Below, piece after piece: positions 34,327 through 43,236 of a DNA stretch of 64,000 bases. Below the pieces are notes generated by a model. It had not been told where the DNA came from. It saw nothing but the letters and a program-made list of their open reading frames with translations, and searched no databases. Each line of letters starts with the position of its first letter. The stretch's first letter is position 1. Made by a program: the position numbers and the translations under genes. The stretch spans positions 62,001 to 126,000 of the forward strand of contig NZ_JOPL01000025.1 of NCBI RefSeq assembly GCF_002153745.1, given 5' to 3'. The DNA is from Acetobacter sp. DsW_063 (GTDB lineage: Bacteria > Pseudomonadota > Alphaproteobacteria > Acetobacterales > Acetobacteraceae).

Positions 34327-34978
34327 CCCTGTCTCCCGTCAGCAACCAGACGCGCAGGCCTTCGGTCCGCGATCCGTCCGGGTCAATCTCGATGGCGCGC
34401 TCCATCACCGCGCGCCGCAGACGCAACAGCGCGGGAGCATCCATGGCGCCTGTTTCCGCGTTCTCCTGCCGCTCCGCAAGCCATGCCAAAGCGGCGCCCG
34501 CTTCCCGCAACGCGGGTGGTGCGTCGCGATCGGGGGATAGTCCGTCTTCGACCAGAGCGCGCGCCTCAGTTTCATCGTCGCAGCAGACGTATAGCCAGAC
34601 GTCGGCGGCGTCGGGTTGGGCGGACGCGGCGAACTGCCTCAAAGAGACAGGCGCGGGCAGGAAGCGGACCGATTCGCGGTTCCGAGATTGTGAGAGTGAG
34701 GGCGGCAGAGGCGCCGGGCCGCTCGGCTGAGCTATGGGGGGCGCTTTTGTGGTTGTATTTTCGGTGTCCGGCGTGCTTGTGGCCTCCGCGGCTACGTTAG
34801 CCGAGGCGTCAGACGCCGCCGCCGCGGGAAAGAGATCGAATTGCGCGTCTTGCGTTCCGTGGCGCGTGCGACCCCTGCGGGTGATCCCGCGCGGTTTGGC
34901 GGGCACAGCGACCGCGTCGTCCGAAATCATTCCATCGAGCGCAGGCTGTTGCGTTTTCCGGGCCGGTGATCTCGTCAT
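34316..34978 (-). CDS. Conserved-looking protein of unknown function, coupled to asparaginase gene
   Basis: 220 residues. The N-terminal 100 are Ala/Pro/Thr-rich, basic at first and probably disordered. The C-terminal part (about 105-215) looks folded: VRFLPAPVSLRQFAASAQPDAADVWLYVCCDDETEARALVEDG, then ALREAGAALAWLAERQ and ALLRLRRAVMERAIEIDPDGSRTEGLRVWLLTGD. No known domain is recognised, and there is no signal peptide or membrane segment. Its 3' end overlaps the asparaginase start by 11 bases, implying translational coupling. The G/C-rich third positions and the overlap support a real gene. Confidence 0.6.
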   Translation of the reverse strand: MTRSPARKTQQPALDGMISDDAVAVPAKPRGITRRGRTRHGTQDAQFDLFPAAAASDASANVAAEATSTPDTENTTTKAPPIAQPSGPAPLPPSLSQSRNRESVRFLPAPVSLRQFAASAQPDAADVWLYVCCDDETEARALVEDGLSPDRDAPPALREAGAALAWLAERQENAETGAMDAPALLRLRRAVMERAIEIDPDGSRTEGLRVWLLTGDRDDD

Positions 34979-35045
34979 CGCGCAGCCATCGCTGTGTGGC
35001 GGTCAGGGAAACGTCGCCACGACGACGGGTGCGTCCCGCGCCGCG

Positions 35046-35606
35046 TCATTGCGGCGGAAGGGAAGCCGTTTCTTTCGCCCCGGAAGCCAGACACTCGGCG
35101 CATAACCCTTCAATCTCGATCGTCGAATGCTGGACATGAAAGCCCGCATTACGCGACGCGAGTGAAATCGCTCGTACGATTCCGCCGTCTTCCAGCTCCA
35201 TGACGCGCGCGCAGGCCCGGCAGATCAGAAATTGGGTGGCGTGGGCGCAGTCCCCGTCATGGTCATGGGAATGATCAAGCACATGCACGCACGGCACGAA
35301 GGAGGACAGGCGTTCGATTTTGTGCGCGAGCCCGTGCTCCAAAAGGAAGTCGAGCGCACGATAGACCGTGGGCGGCGCGGCGCCTGCGTGACGGGCCTGC
35401 AACTGCTCGAGCAGATCGTAAGCGCGCAGCGGGTGCGACGATTCCAGCATCAGCCCCATTACCTGTCGCCGGAGCGCTGTCATCCGCACGCCGCGCTTCA
35501 CGCACAGAGAGTCCGCGCGGTCCAGCAGGGCCTCGGTGCGGGGAGAGAGCCGATCTCCTTCGGGAACGACGGAGGCTTCGGACGTAGGGCGGGTGGCGGT
35601 CGGCAT
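35046..35606 (-). CDS. zur: Zinc uptake regulator Zur (Fur family)
   Basis: 186 residues. The DNA-binding winged helix includes RMTALRRQVMGLMLES and PPTVYRALDFLLEHGLAHKIERL. A metal-binding stretch HSHDHDGDCAHATQFLIC follows, with two CxxC pairs (CRAC and CAEC) for the structural zinc. The pattern with LICRAC...LCAEC is Zur rather than Fur or PerR. It is divergent from a metal ABC importer, with a Zur-box-like sequence in between, so it should repress znuABC when zinc is ample. The short His-containing tail and basic N-terminus are unremarkable. Confidence 0.92.
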   Translation of the reverse strand: MPTATRPTSEASVVPEGDRLSPRTEALLDRADSLCVKRGVRMTALRRQVMGLMLESSHPLRAYDLLEQLQARHAGAAPPTVYRALDFLLEHGLAHKIERLSSFVPCVHVLDHSHDHDGDCAHATQFLICRACARVMELEDGGIVRAISLASRNAGFHVQHSTIEIEGLCAECLASGAKETASLPPQ

Positions 35607-35673
35607 TGCTCACGTATCGTAGGCCATGTAGCGGGCGCTGCCCATACCCGCACGTGGTCGTCGTAATTTCATA

Positions 35674-35690
35674 TTGATATATTATAACAT
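35674..35690. promoter_or_regulatory. Candidate Zur box
   Basis: TTGATATATTATAACAT resembles the AT-rich Zur/Fur-type palindrome (GTTATAATATAAC core, read on the other strand). It lies about 20 bases before the znuA start and 68 bases upstream of zur, so binding could repress both directions. Confidence 0.7.
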
Positions 35691-35711
35691 CACGCTTACA
35701 CCCGCCCGACC

Positions 35712-36674
35712 ATGCGCCTTTCTCCTCCTTCCGATCAGCGGGACTTACTTGCGCCCGGCGCAGTGCGACGGCTGACCCGGCGCCGCGTGTTCGCTGTATG
35801 CGCCGGGGCTGGCGTCGTTGCGTATGCTGGTTGCGTTGAAGAAGTTTCTGCGATGACGCCTGTGCGTGCGCTCGCGGCGGAGGCCGTCTGGCGCGACATA
35901 GCGATGCAGATCGGCGGCGACGCCGTGGCGGTCGACTGCGTCATGACAGCGCCTGAACTTGACCCGCATCTGTTCGAACCGACTCCCGCAACAGCGCGGG
36001 CCGTCGCGGCCGCGGACGTGCTGATCGCCAACGGTGGCGGATACGACGCCTGGATGGATCGCCTCGTCGATGCGGGAAAGAGCTCGGGCGCGCGCTATAT
36101 TCGTATCTCCGACGTCATTGGCTGGCGCGAACCTGACAATACGCATTTCTGGTACGACCCCGTCATTGTGCGACAGGCGGCGGCGGCGATCGCCTCGGCC
36201 TTCTCGGGGTATGCGGGATACGCCGCGCCAGCCATCGCTGCCCGTAAGGAAGCGCTGTTGCGCGATATCGATGCTATCGCCGCGCGCATTCGCGCGCTGC
36301 GTGCAAGATTCTCCGGTGCGCGCGTCGCTGCGACAGAGCCATTTCTTGACCGTCTGCTCGGCGCACTTGGGCTTGATGAAGCGCACGCAGAGTTTCAGCG
36401 ATCGGTCATGAACGACGTCGAGCCAGGTCCGGCCGACGTGGCGGCGTTCGAGAGCGATCTGCGAAATGGGCGTCTGAGCATGTTGGTCTACAATGCGCAA
36501 ACGGTGACTCCGGCCACCACGCGCTTGCTGTCGTTGGCCAGTGCCGCGCGGATTCCGACAATATCGGTGACGGAGACGCTGCCGCCGAAACTGCGCTGGC
36601 AGGATTGGATGAGCGGCATACTTGATCAAATCGAGCAGGCCCTGAGCTCCAACGTCAATCGGAGGCCTGCATGA
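35712..36674 (+). CDS. znuA: Metal ABC transporter substrate-binding lipoprotein (ZnuA/TroA family)
   Basis: 320 residues. The N-terminus has RRLTRRRVFAVCAGAGVVAYAGC: consecutive arginines, a hydrophobic core and a lipobox-like YAGC, suggesting an exported lipoprotein, possibly via Tat. The family motifs DPHLFEPTP (His86) and NTHFWYDP (His145) give two metal ligands. At the third-ligand position the sequence is ATEPFL (Glu209), where E. coli ZnuA has His. The fourth appears to be Glu in VTETLPP. That His-His-Glu-acid set is nearer to manganese-type members, and there is no His-rich loop. Zinc is still favoured by the adjacent zur. Overlaps znuC by 4 bases. Confidence 0.85.
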   Translation: MRLSPPSDQRDLLAPGAVRRLTRRRVFAVCAGAGVVAYAGCVEEVSAMTPVRALAAEAVWRDIAMQIGGDAVAVDCVMTAPELDPHLFEPTPATARAVAAADVLIANGGGYDAWMDRLVDAGKSSGARYIRISDVIGWREPDNTHFWYDPVIVRQAAAAIASAFSGYAGYAAPAIAARKEALLRDIDAIAARIRALRARFSGARVAATEPFLDRLLGALGLDEAHAEFQRSVMNDVEPGPADVAAFESDLRNGRLSMLVYNAQTVTPATTRLLSLASAARIPTISVTETLPPKLRWQDWMSGILDQIEQALSSNVNRRPA

Positions 36675-37525
36675 GTGCGAACGTCGATGGCGTGACCGGG
36701 ACAATGACGATGGCGCGCCCTGTTGTGACTGGTGGTGCGTCGCCTGATGGCGTCGCCCAGCCAACTGCTGCGGTTTCCTGTCGGGCTCTCTCCATCGGTC
36801 ATGGGGAGCGCGTCGTTCTGCAATCCGCCAGTTTTTCCATTCCGGCGGGCAGCTTTGTCGGTCTTCTCGGTCCGAACGGCGCGGGAAAGACGACCTTCCT
36901 GCGCGCTTTGCTCGGGCTGACGCCGGTGCGAAGCGGGGAGTTGCATGTTTTCGGCGCGTCGCCGGTCTGCGGCGACAGTAACGTCGGATACATGCCCCAG
37001 AGCCGCACACCGATCCGCGTTCGTCTGACCGGGCGCGATATGCTGGCGTCCTCCTTGCACGGCGAGAGATGGGGGTTGCCATTAGTGCGCGCCGAAGGCG
37101 CCAGGCGGATCGACGAGGCTCTTCATGCGGCGGATGCGCAGGATTTGGCCGAACGCCGGATCGACGCTCTTTCAGGTGGTGAGTTGCAGAGACTCCGCCT
37201 TGCGCAGGCGCTTCTGAGCGCGCCGAGACTGCTGCTGCTCGACGAACCGCTGGCGAGTTTCGATCCGGTGCGCATGCGCGAGGCCGCGCTGCAAATCCGT
37301 GATGTTGCGCGTCGCGCAGGAGCCACGGTGATCTGTTCCGCGCACGATATCGATCCATTGCTCGGCGTCATGGATTCCGTGCTTTATATTGCGCGGGGTC
37401 GGGCCAGGCTGGGCTCGGTGGACGAAGTGATCACCAGTTCCGCGCTATCTGACCTGTATGGCGCTCCGGTTGAAGTGTATCGGTCCCCCCGGGGGGGAAT
37501 TTTCGTCAGCGCCGACGCCGCATGA
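36671..37525 (+). CDS. znuC: Metal ABC transporter ATP-binding protein
   Basis: 284 residues. Walker A is GPNGAGKTTF, the signature is LSGGELQRL, and Walker B is LLLLDEPLASFD, followed by the switch His in ICSAHDIDPLL. The start ATG overlaps the znuA stop. An extra N-terminal stretch of about 30 residues precedes the first strand, so a start slightly further in is possible. It powers import through the ZnuB-type permease. Confidence 0.93.
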   Translation: MSANVDGVTGTMTMARPVVTGGASPDGVAQPTAAVSCRALSIGHGERVVLQSASFSIPAGSFVGLLGPNGAGKTTFLRALLGLTPVRSGELHVFGASPVCGDSNVGYMPQSRTPIRVRLTGRDMLASSLHGERWGLPLVRAEGARRIDEALHAADAQDLAERRIDALSGGELQRLRLAQALLSAPRLLLLDEPLASFDPVRMREAALQIRDVARRAGATVICSAHDIDPLLGVMDSVLYIARGRARLGSVDEVITSSALSDLYGAPVEVYRSPRGGIFVSADAA

Positions 37526-37602
37526 GAGAGGCTTGCGCCGAACGCCTGCGCGCGTAGTCTCCCCGCCGCCTGTCCATATCCCTGTCGCTGCTGGTTCCGT
37601 CG

Positions 37603-38424
37603 ATGCTCGAATATGATTTCATGCGCATGGCTTTCGCCGCGTCCGGGTGCGTGGCCGTACTGGCGGGGCCTGTAGGCTGGTTCCTTGCATTGCGCGGGCA
37701 GAGTTTTGCGGGACATGCGTTGTCGCATATTGGCTTCGCGGGCGCAGTTGGCGCGGCGTTGCTTGGTTGGCCGCCGCTCGCGGGGTTGCTGGTGGTGGCG
37801 GTGGCGTCGGGCGCGGGCATGGGCGCGCTGGGGGGTAGGGCTACGGGGCGGGACGTTGCGATCGGCATGATCCTCTCGCTCGCCATGGGGTGTGGCGCGC
37901 TGTTCCTGCATCTGCTCACCCACTCCGCCATGACGGCGACGGCTCTGCTGTTCGGTAACGTTCTCGGCGTCACGCACGGAACGCTCGCATCGCTGGCGGT
38001 GATCACGGCGTTTTCGCTGGCGATGCTGGCTTTTCTCTCGCGTCCTTTGCTGTTCGCAAGCCTTCAGCCTGAACTGGCGGAGGCGCGGGGCGTCAGGATG
38101 ACCCTTCTTTCGGTTCTGTTCCTGATGCTGGTCGGCGTCGCAACGGCCGGCTGTGCGCAGGTGACGGGCGTTTTACTGGTCTTCACGCTTATGGTCGGCC
38201 CGGGGGCGACGATCCTGCGGGTCGGGCTGTCGCCTGCGCTCGCGCTGCCGGCCGCAGCGGTTTTGGCGCTGGCTGAGGCGTGGGGCGGTCTGGCGTTGTC
38301 ATGGTGGAGCAACGCTCCGGCGTCGTTCTGGATAGCGGTCTTGAGCGTCGTCTGTTTTCTTGTCTCAGGTATTCCGGCGCAGTCTTTGCGGTTCAGGCGT
38401 GAGGGGGACGCGGGTTCCTGCTGA
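37603..38424 (+). CDS. znuB: Metal ABC transporter permease
   Basis: 273 residues with about eight hydrophobic segments. LRGQSFAGHALSHIGFAGAVGAALL is the conserved start of the ABC-3 (ZnuB/MntB) permease family, and GVLLVFTLMVGPGATILR is another typical segment. It forms the inner membrane channel with ZnuC. It begins 77 bases after znuC in the same direction; the ribosome site is weak, and the second ATG (37621) is an alternative. Confidence 0.9.
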   Translation: MLEYDFMRMAFAASGCVAVLAGPVGWFLALRGQSFAGHALSHIGFAGAVGAALLGWPPLAGLLVVAVASGAGMGALGGRATGRDVAIGMILSLAMGCGALFLHLLTHSAMTATALLFGNVLGVTHGTLASLAVITAFSLAMLAFLSRPLLFASLQPELAEARGVRMTLLSVLFLMLVGVATAGCAQVTGVLLVFTLMVGPGATILRVGLSPALALPAAAVLALAEAWGGLALSWWSNAPASFWIAVLSVVCFLVSGIPAQSLRFRREGDAGSC

Positions 38425-38628
38425 TCGCGGGATTGGTGACAAGCAGGGAATGTCACCGACCAGGTGGGATGGCGCAGGTGTTGAAGTGCCCCCCCTTCAA
38501 CGAACAACGCCTGATTTTACAAAGTTTTTTGCTTCTTTTTCTTCAGCATAAAGAAGACGCAGATGGCTCCCGGGGCGCTTCGAAAAGAATGAGCGCGTCC
38601 CCGTGATATGTCGCTCTGTCTGTAGGTT

Positions 38629-39087
38629 CTATCGCCCGATCAGATTGGACCAGGGATGGCTTGCGGTTCTCGTCATGACGATATGGGCTCTGCACGTTGG
38701 CGTCCCGAATACGCCGGCGATAGTGTCGCCGTCCGGGTGACCTTCGAACACCATGGGCAAGGGACGGCGGCTGGCGTCGGTAAGCTTGAGCTGCGCGTGG
38801 AAGCGCTTGTGGTCCGCGTCCGGATGGCCGCGCAGGGTCAGGGCCCCGGTGCCGGGGGAGAAGACCAGACGGTCTGACTGGATCTGCAGGACGGAGTCCG
38901 TCTGATCGGGGCAAGCGCCCCGGTCTGTAACCAGGCGTCCAGTCCAGTTTCCGTAGGGATCGTCCTGGGCTGACTGCGCCGCGAGAGCTGGCGTCGCGAG
39001 AAGCGGGAGCAGGGCGACAAGAGCGCCAGCGCCGCCGAGCCTGCTGGCTCCGACTGCGCAAGGTCTCGGAAAAATGCGCCGTAACAT
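38629..39087 (-). CDS. Small secreted protein of unknown function
   Basis: 152 residues. A clear signal peptide ([19 protein letters not shown]) is followed by a beta-rich domain of about 115 residues with one cysteine pair (Cys in DRGACPDQT and in GTPTCRAH). Segments include [37 protein letters not shown] and [20 protein letters not shown]. No family is recognised. GGAGG lies 9 bases before the ATG. It is divergent from guaA and convergent with znuB. A different frame, 38543-39061, overlaps it but shows no protein features. Confidence 0.72.
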   Translation of the reverse strand: MLRRIFPRPCAVGASRLGGAGALVALLPLLATPALAAQSAQDDPYGNWTGRLVTDRGACPDQTDSVLQIQSDRLVFSPGTGALTLRGHPDADHKRFHAQLKLTDASRRPLPMVFEGHPDGDTIAGVFGTPTCRAHIVMTRTASHPWSNLIGR

Positions 39088-39304
39088 GATCTCGGCCTCC
39101 GGTTCGTTAGCGGCGGCGGAGCCTTCTGCTGGGCGTCCGCTTCGCCCGGCGCACCTCCCATGCGGTGAAAGAGGTGCGAAAAGGATGGAAACTGGTGACG
39201 CTGGGCCGCCATCGTCCTATACCGCGCCGATAACCCGCCGCAACACCTCCGCCGCCATGCCATCGTATCACCACGACGGAGGCGGCGACAGCAAGGACCC
39301 GCCG

Positions 39305-40903
39305 ATGACCGGACCCGCTCAGGACACGCCACTGCCGCTCGACGCCTCGCTGCATTCGGACCGGATACTGATTCTGGATTTCGGGTCGCAGGTGACGCAG
39401 TTGATCGCCCGTCGCGTGCGTGAGAGCGGCGTCTATTGCGAGATCTGGCCGTTCACGGCCGACGCCGAGCGCATCCGTTCTTTCGCGCCGCGCGGCGTCA
39501 TCCTGTCTGGCGGTCCCGCCAGCGTTCATGACGCAGGAGCTCCCGTCGTTCCGGACGTCGTCTTCACTCTCAATGTCCCGGTTCTGGGCATCTGCTACGG
39601 TCAGCAGGCGATGTGCAACCAGCTGGGCGGCAAGGTGGAGGGATCGGACCATCGGGAGTTCGGTCGGGCGTTCGTCGAAATCACCGAGGATTGCGCGCTG
39701 TTCCGTGGCGTGTGGGCGCGCGGCGGGCGTGAACAGGTATGGATGAGCCATGGTGATCGCGTGACGCAGATCCCTCCGGGGTTCCGCGCCGTCGCGACGT
39801 CCGAAGGCGCGCCGTTCGCCGTGATCGCCGACGAGGGACGCAGGCTTTATGGCGTGCAGTTCCACCCGGAGGTGGTGCACACGCCGCATGGCGCCGCGCT
39901 GCTGCGCAACTTCACGCACCATGTCGCCGGCTGCACCGGGTCGTGGACGATGGCGGGTTTCCGTGACGTCGAGGTCGAGAAGATCCGCAAGCAGGTTGGC
40001 GACAAACGGGTGATTTGCGGCCTTTCGGGCGGCGTCGACTCATCTGTCGCAGCAGTGCTGATTCACGAGGCTATCGGCGACCAGTTGACCTGCATTTTCG
40101 TCGATCACGGGATGCTGCGTCTGGGTGAGGCGGAGGAGGTGGTCAACACGTTCCGCGGTCGCTTCAACATCAAGCTGGTGCATCGCGACGCGTCCGAACT
40201 GTTCCTGTCGGAGCTTGAAGGCGTGACCGACCCGGAGATCAAGCGCAAGACGATCGGGCGGTTGTTCGTCGAGGTGTTCGAGGAGGAAGCGGCGAAGATC
40301 GGCGGCGCCGATTTCCTCGCGCAGGGCACGCTGTATCCGGATGTGATCGAGAGCGTCAGCTTCACCGGCGGCCCTTCGGTCACCATCAAATCTCATCACA
40401 ACGTCGGCGGTCTGCCGGAGCGTATGAACATGGGGCTGGTGGAGCCTCTGCGTGAGCTGTTCAAGGACGAGGTCCGCGCCCTCGGGCGCGAACTGGGCAT
40501 TCCAGAGGTCATCGTGGGCCGCCATCCCTTCCCCGGGCCGGGGCTTGCGATCCGCATACCGACGGACGCCATCACGCGCGAGAAGCTCGATCTTCTGCGC
40601 CGCGTCGACGCGATTTATCTGGAAGAAATCCGTAACGCCGGTCTTTACGACGCGATCTGGCAGGCGTTCGCGGTGCTCCTGCCTGTGAAGACGGTCGGCG
40701 TGATGGGCGACGGACGCACATATGATCAGGCCTGCGCGCTGCGCGCCGTGACCAGCACGGACGGAATGACGGCGGAGGTTTATCCGTTCGACATGGGATT
40801 CCTGAATCGTGTGGCGAGCCGCATCGTCAATGAGGTACGTGGGGTCAACCGGGTTACCTACGACATTACGTCAAAGCCGCCGGGCACGATCGAATGGGAA
40901 TGA
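39305..40903 (+). CDS. guaA: GMP synthase (glutamine-hydrolysing)
   Basis: 532 residues from the ATG at 39305 (AAGGA upstream). The frame is open further upstream but lacks conserved sequence there. The class I glutamine amidotransferase domain has [16 protein letters not shown] with the nucleophile Cys and [14 protein letters not shown] with the His-x-Glu. The ATP-pyrophosphatase domain has the P-loop [13 protein letters not shown]. The C-terminal dimerisation domain ends [17 protein letters not shown]. It aminates XMP to GMP in the cytoplasm. It is followed by a strong terminator. Confidence 0.98.
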   Translation: MTGPAQDTPLPLDASLHSDRILILDFGSQVTQLIARRVRESGVYCEIWPFTADAERIRSFAPRGVILSGGPASVHDAGAPVVPDVVFTLNVPVLGICYGQQAMCNQLGGKVEGSDHREFGRAFVEITEDCALFRGVWARGGREQVWMSHGDRVTQIPPGFRAVATSEGAPFAVIADEGRRLYGVQFHPEVVHTPHGAALLRNFTHHVAGCTGSWTMAGFRDVEVEKIRKQVGDKRVICGLSGGVDSSVAAVLIHEAIGDQLTCIFVDHGMLRLGEAEEVVNTFRGRFNIKLVHRDASELFLSELEGVTDPEIKRKTIGRLFVEVFEEEAAKIGGADFLAQGTLYPDVIESVSFTGGPSVTIKSHHNVGGLPERMNMGLVEPLRELFKDEVRALGRELGIPEVIVGRHPFPGPGLAIRIPTDAITREKLDLLRRVDAIYLEEIRNAGLYDAIWQAFAVLLPVKTVGVMGDGRTYDQACALRAVTSTDGMTAEVYPFDMGFLNRVASRIVNEVRGVNRVTYDITSKPPGTIEWE

Positions 40904-41315
40904 TTCGGCGTCTGACGCTAAAACGAAGTGGGTTTGTGAAAACTTCATATTGTTGAGGTTTTGAGTGACTCTCCGCCGCTCGACATTTTCGAGCGGCTTT
41001 TTTTATGCGCTGTGAAACAGGCTTATCGGCGAAGGTTCTTCTTCATGTCGGTGTTCGCTATTGACGTTGCGTAATCTGCGCCCGTTGTGCCGCGCAAACG
41101 CCACGCGAGCCATGCGGTCACTTCACGATCAAGGACCGGGATCGACAGCGTGCAGCATCGCTAATTTTCTTTTCCAGCCGATATCGCGTAATGGCGGCAG
41201 ACTCGATCGTAGCGCAAGGCGGCTATGGTCGTCGGCGGAAAAGGGCGGCGAGAAGGTCTCTTACGACTGTTTTTAAGAGGCGACGTTTAGCGCGATCTAA
41301 GGTTGTGCAAGGGGG
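40904..41315. other. Intergenic region after guaA
   Basis: About 410 bases. It holds the guaA terminator (40975-41004). The rest, up to the 3' end of the TetR gene, contains nothing gene-like. Confidence 0.4.
40975..41004 (+). terminator. Rho-independent terminator of guaA
   Basis: GCCGCTCGA (40975-40983), a 5-nt loop, then TCGAGCGGC (40989-40997) followed by seven T. This is the best intrinsic terminator in the window, 72 bases after the guaA stop codon. Confidence 0.93.
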
Positions 41316-41888
41316 TTAGGAAAGTAACCCTAATTTGTGATAATTTTCTATGATTTCATCAAAGACAGAGATTTCAGATCGACTCTTTGCAAGAAGCTGC
41401 GCGCCGGACACAGCGGAAAAAACCGCCTGCGCCCGCAGAGTGCGGTCTTCCGGGGAGAGGTTCGCTGAGGTCTGCACCACCGCGCTGAGCCACGTGATAT
41501 TGACGTCGACGAACGTCTGAACCTCTTGCTTCACCACGTCGGGCAGATCGTCGTACTCCGCGCTCATAAAGCTGCACAGACAGAGTCTGTTTCCATTTTG
41601 AAGTGAACGCCTGAATATCTCGGGGTAGCGAAGCAGGCATTGTTGGGGCGAAGGATTGGCTTCTTGCAGTTTTTTTAAATCTGCAAGCGTATCCTCCCAG
41701 TAACGTCGCGCCACGGCCGCGCCCAGGTCGGCCTTGCTGGGAAAATGATAGTATATACTGGCGGCTTTTATGCCGACCTCGTTCGCTATATCGCGAAAAT
41801 TTAGCCCGCCATATCCGTGGGTCTGAGCTGTTCGCTTTGCGACGGCGAGAATGGCTTCTCGAGCATTGGGATGGGCCTTGAGGTTCAC
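41316..41888 (-). CDS. TetR/AcrR-family transcriptional regulator
   Basis: 190 residues. The N-terminal helix-turn-helix is standard: REAILAVAKRTAQTHGYGGLNFRDIANEVGIKAASIYYHFPSKADLGAAV (about 9-58). The C-terminal ligand domain contains RLCLCSFMSAEYDDLP, whose cysteines and position resemble electrophile- or aldehyde-responsive members. It is divergent from a glutathione S-transferase gene, and the shared region holds two operator-like repeats, so autoregulation and control of the transferase are likely. Confidence 0.9.
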   Translation of the reverse strand: MNLKAHPNAREAILAVAKRTAQTHGYGGLNFRDIANEVGIKAASIYYHFPSKADLGAAVARRYWEDTLADLKKLQEANPSPQQCLLRYPEIFRRSLQNGNRLCLCSFMSAEYDDLPDVVKQEVQTFVDVNITWLSAVVQTSANLSPEDRTLRAQAVFSAVSGAQLLAKSRSEISVFDEIIENYHKLGLLS

Positions 41889-41904
41889 CGGGTTGCCGCC
41901 TTTC

Positions 41905-41927
41905 GCCTACCATCTGGCAGATAAGGC
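41905..41927. promoter_or_regulatory. Operator-like site 1 (imperfect)
   Basis: GCCTACCATCTGGCAGATAAGGC, imperfectly symmetric, 17 bases upstream of the TetR start codon. A minus-strand promoter TTGCAA-15-TTATCT would place the -10 hexamer inside it, so a bound repressor would block transcription of its own gene. Confidence 0.55.
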
Positions 41928-41959
41928 TTGACGATGCAATTGCAAAGCGTCACGGTTGC

Positions 41960-41977
41960 CTACCATCTGGAAGGTAG
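41960..41977. promoter_or_regulatory. Operator-like site 2
   Basis: CTACC-ATCTGGAA-GGTAG, symmetric ends with an 8-base spacer, sharing CTACCATCTGG with site 1. Typical size and form of a TetR-family operator; suited to control of the plus-strand GST gene. Confidence 0.6.
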
Positions 41978-42231
41978 ATAACTTTGACGCTGGACGCGCG
42001 TGCCTCAGTTCGTGTCGGCGGGGGGCACCAGAACGGCCCGGGAAGCTGCCTCAACAGCCTTGTCATGGAGAAAATCGCTTTTGAGTCAGGAGCGTTAACA
42101 AAAATTTTTCTAATCACGCGCGAGTCCCGGGACGCAATTTCGTCCGGGTCATCGGCGTGAATTCACTGGCGGTTGCGCTCGCCCGGGCTCTCACGTTGCG
42201 TGTCCCGGCGGGTCTGCAAGGGAAGATAGAG

Positions 42232-42870
42232 ATGAAGATTTATGACTGGCCCACAGGGCCTTATCCTGCTCGTGTGCGGATCGCCCTGAGTGAGAAGGGC
42301 ATGGAGTCCGAAGTCGCGTTCGAAACGGTTGATCTTTGGAAGGGAGAGCACAAGATGGCGGGCTTCCTGAAGAAGAACTACTCCGGCACCTTACCGGTGC
42401 TGGAACTCGACGACGGCGCGTTTATCGCCGAATGTACGGCCATCACAGAATATCTTGATAATCTAGATGGCAATCCGATTTTGACCGGGAATACTTCCCG
42501 CGAGAAGGGAGACATCCACATGATGAGCAAGCGCGCCGAACTGGAGGTGATGGATGCGGTCAGCGTCTATTTCCACCATGCGACGCCGGGCCTTGGGCCG
42601 GATGTAGAACTCTACCAGAATAACGAATGGGGTTTGAGGCAACGGGACAAAGCTCTGAGGGGTATGCGTTATTTTGATTCCGTCTTGCGAGAGCGCCCGT
42701 TTGTCGCTGGCGACAAATTCTCGATGGCCGATATCACCCTTGTCGGCGGCCTGATCTTTGCGTCGATTGTCGACCTGCCAGTTCCTGGAGAATGCACCGC
42801 TTTACTGGAATGGTACGAGAGAATGAAAGAACGCCCTAGCGTATCCAAGCAGCTTGCACTTAAAGCATAG
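42232..42870 (+). CDS. Glutathione S-transferase family protein
   Basis: 212 residues from the ATG at 42232 (GGAAGATAGAG upstream). The N-terminal thioredoxin-like domain reads MKIYDWPTGPYPARVRIALSEKG. SGTLPVLELDDGAFIAECTAITEYLD carries the cis-Pro and the glutathione-binding Glu-Cys (usually Glu-Ser). The C-terminal all-helical domain has FVAGDKFSMADITLVGGLIFA with the N-capping motif. Likely detoxifies electrophiles with glutathione. It is divergently transcribed from the TetR regulator that probably controls it. Confidence 0.9.
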   Translation: MKIYDWPTGPYPARVRIALSEKGMESEVAFETVDLWKGEHKMAGFLKKNYSGTLPVLELDDGAFIAECTAITEYLDNLDGNPILTGNTSREKGDIHMMSKRAELEVMDAVSVYFHHATPGLGPDVELYQNNEWGLRQRDKALRGMRYFDSVLRERPFVAGDKFSMADITLVGGLIFASIVDLPVPGECTALLEWYERMKERPSVSKQLALKA

Positions 42871-43236
42871 AATAAAAAACGATTACTTAACATAAAGCCG
42901 ATTTCGCCTTCATGGCGTCGGTAGGGACTCGCGGCGCTGAGATTGAGTTTATAAATTAGAAAAGTCGTCGCGTGGCACTGTTGCGTCGCTAAACCAAAAT
43001 TTTTACGGTGGCAGTGCTCTCGACTCACATCAAAATTCTGGTGGCCGAAGCTTCTGCGTGTCTAAATAGAAGCGAAATCTTACGCGCGTCCGATATTTTT
43101 CACGGATTGTGTGGTGATAGAAGGCTGAGTGGACGAAACTAACTGCGTGGGCGAATGACCGCATCCGCCAGATTTTTTTACGTCCGATCGCTTTCAGTAA
43201 ATCAACCGCCAGCGGGGCGCCGTGTGCGGCAGGACG
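42871..43236. other. Intergenic region, nothing identified
   Basis: About 366 bases between the convergent GST and YceI genes. No clear hairpin with a T tract, RNA gene or open frame was seen. Confidence 0.35.

Larger units (their letters stand above)
41889..42231. promoter_or_regulatory. Divergent control region of TetR and GST genes
   Basis: 343 bases with two copies of CTACCATCTGG (41907-41917 and 41960-41970), 53 bases apart. The remainder shows no gene. Confidence 0.55.

Noticed and set aside
38543-39061. 172-codon minus-strand frame overlapping the small secreted protein
   Set aside because: Out of frame with the signal-peptide-bearing product, Arg/Pro/Ser-rich, and without its own ribosome site.
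39074-39304. Upstream extension of guaA
   Set aside because: The 77 extra codons overlap the promoter of the divergent gene and show no GuaA similarity; AAGGA precedes the ATG at 39305.
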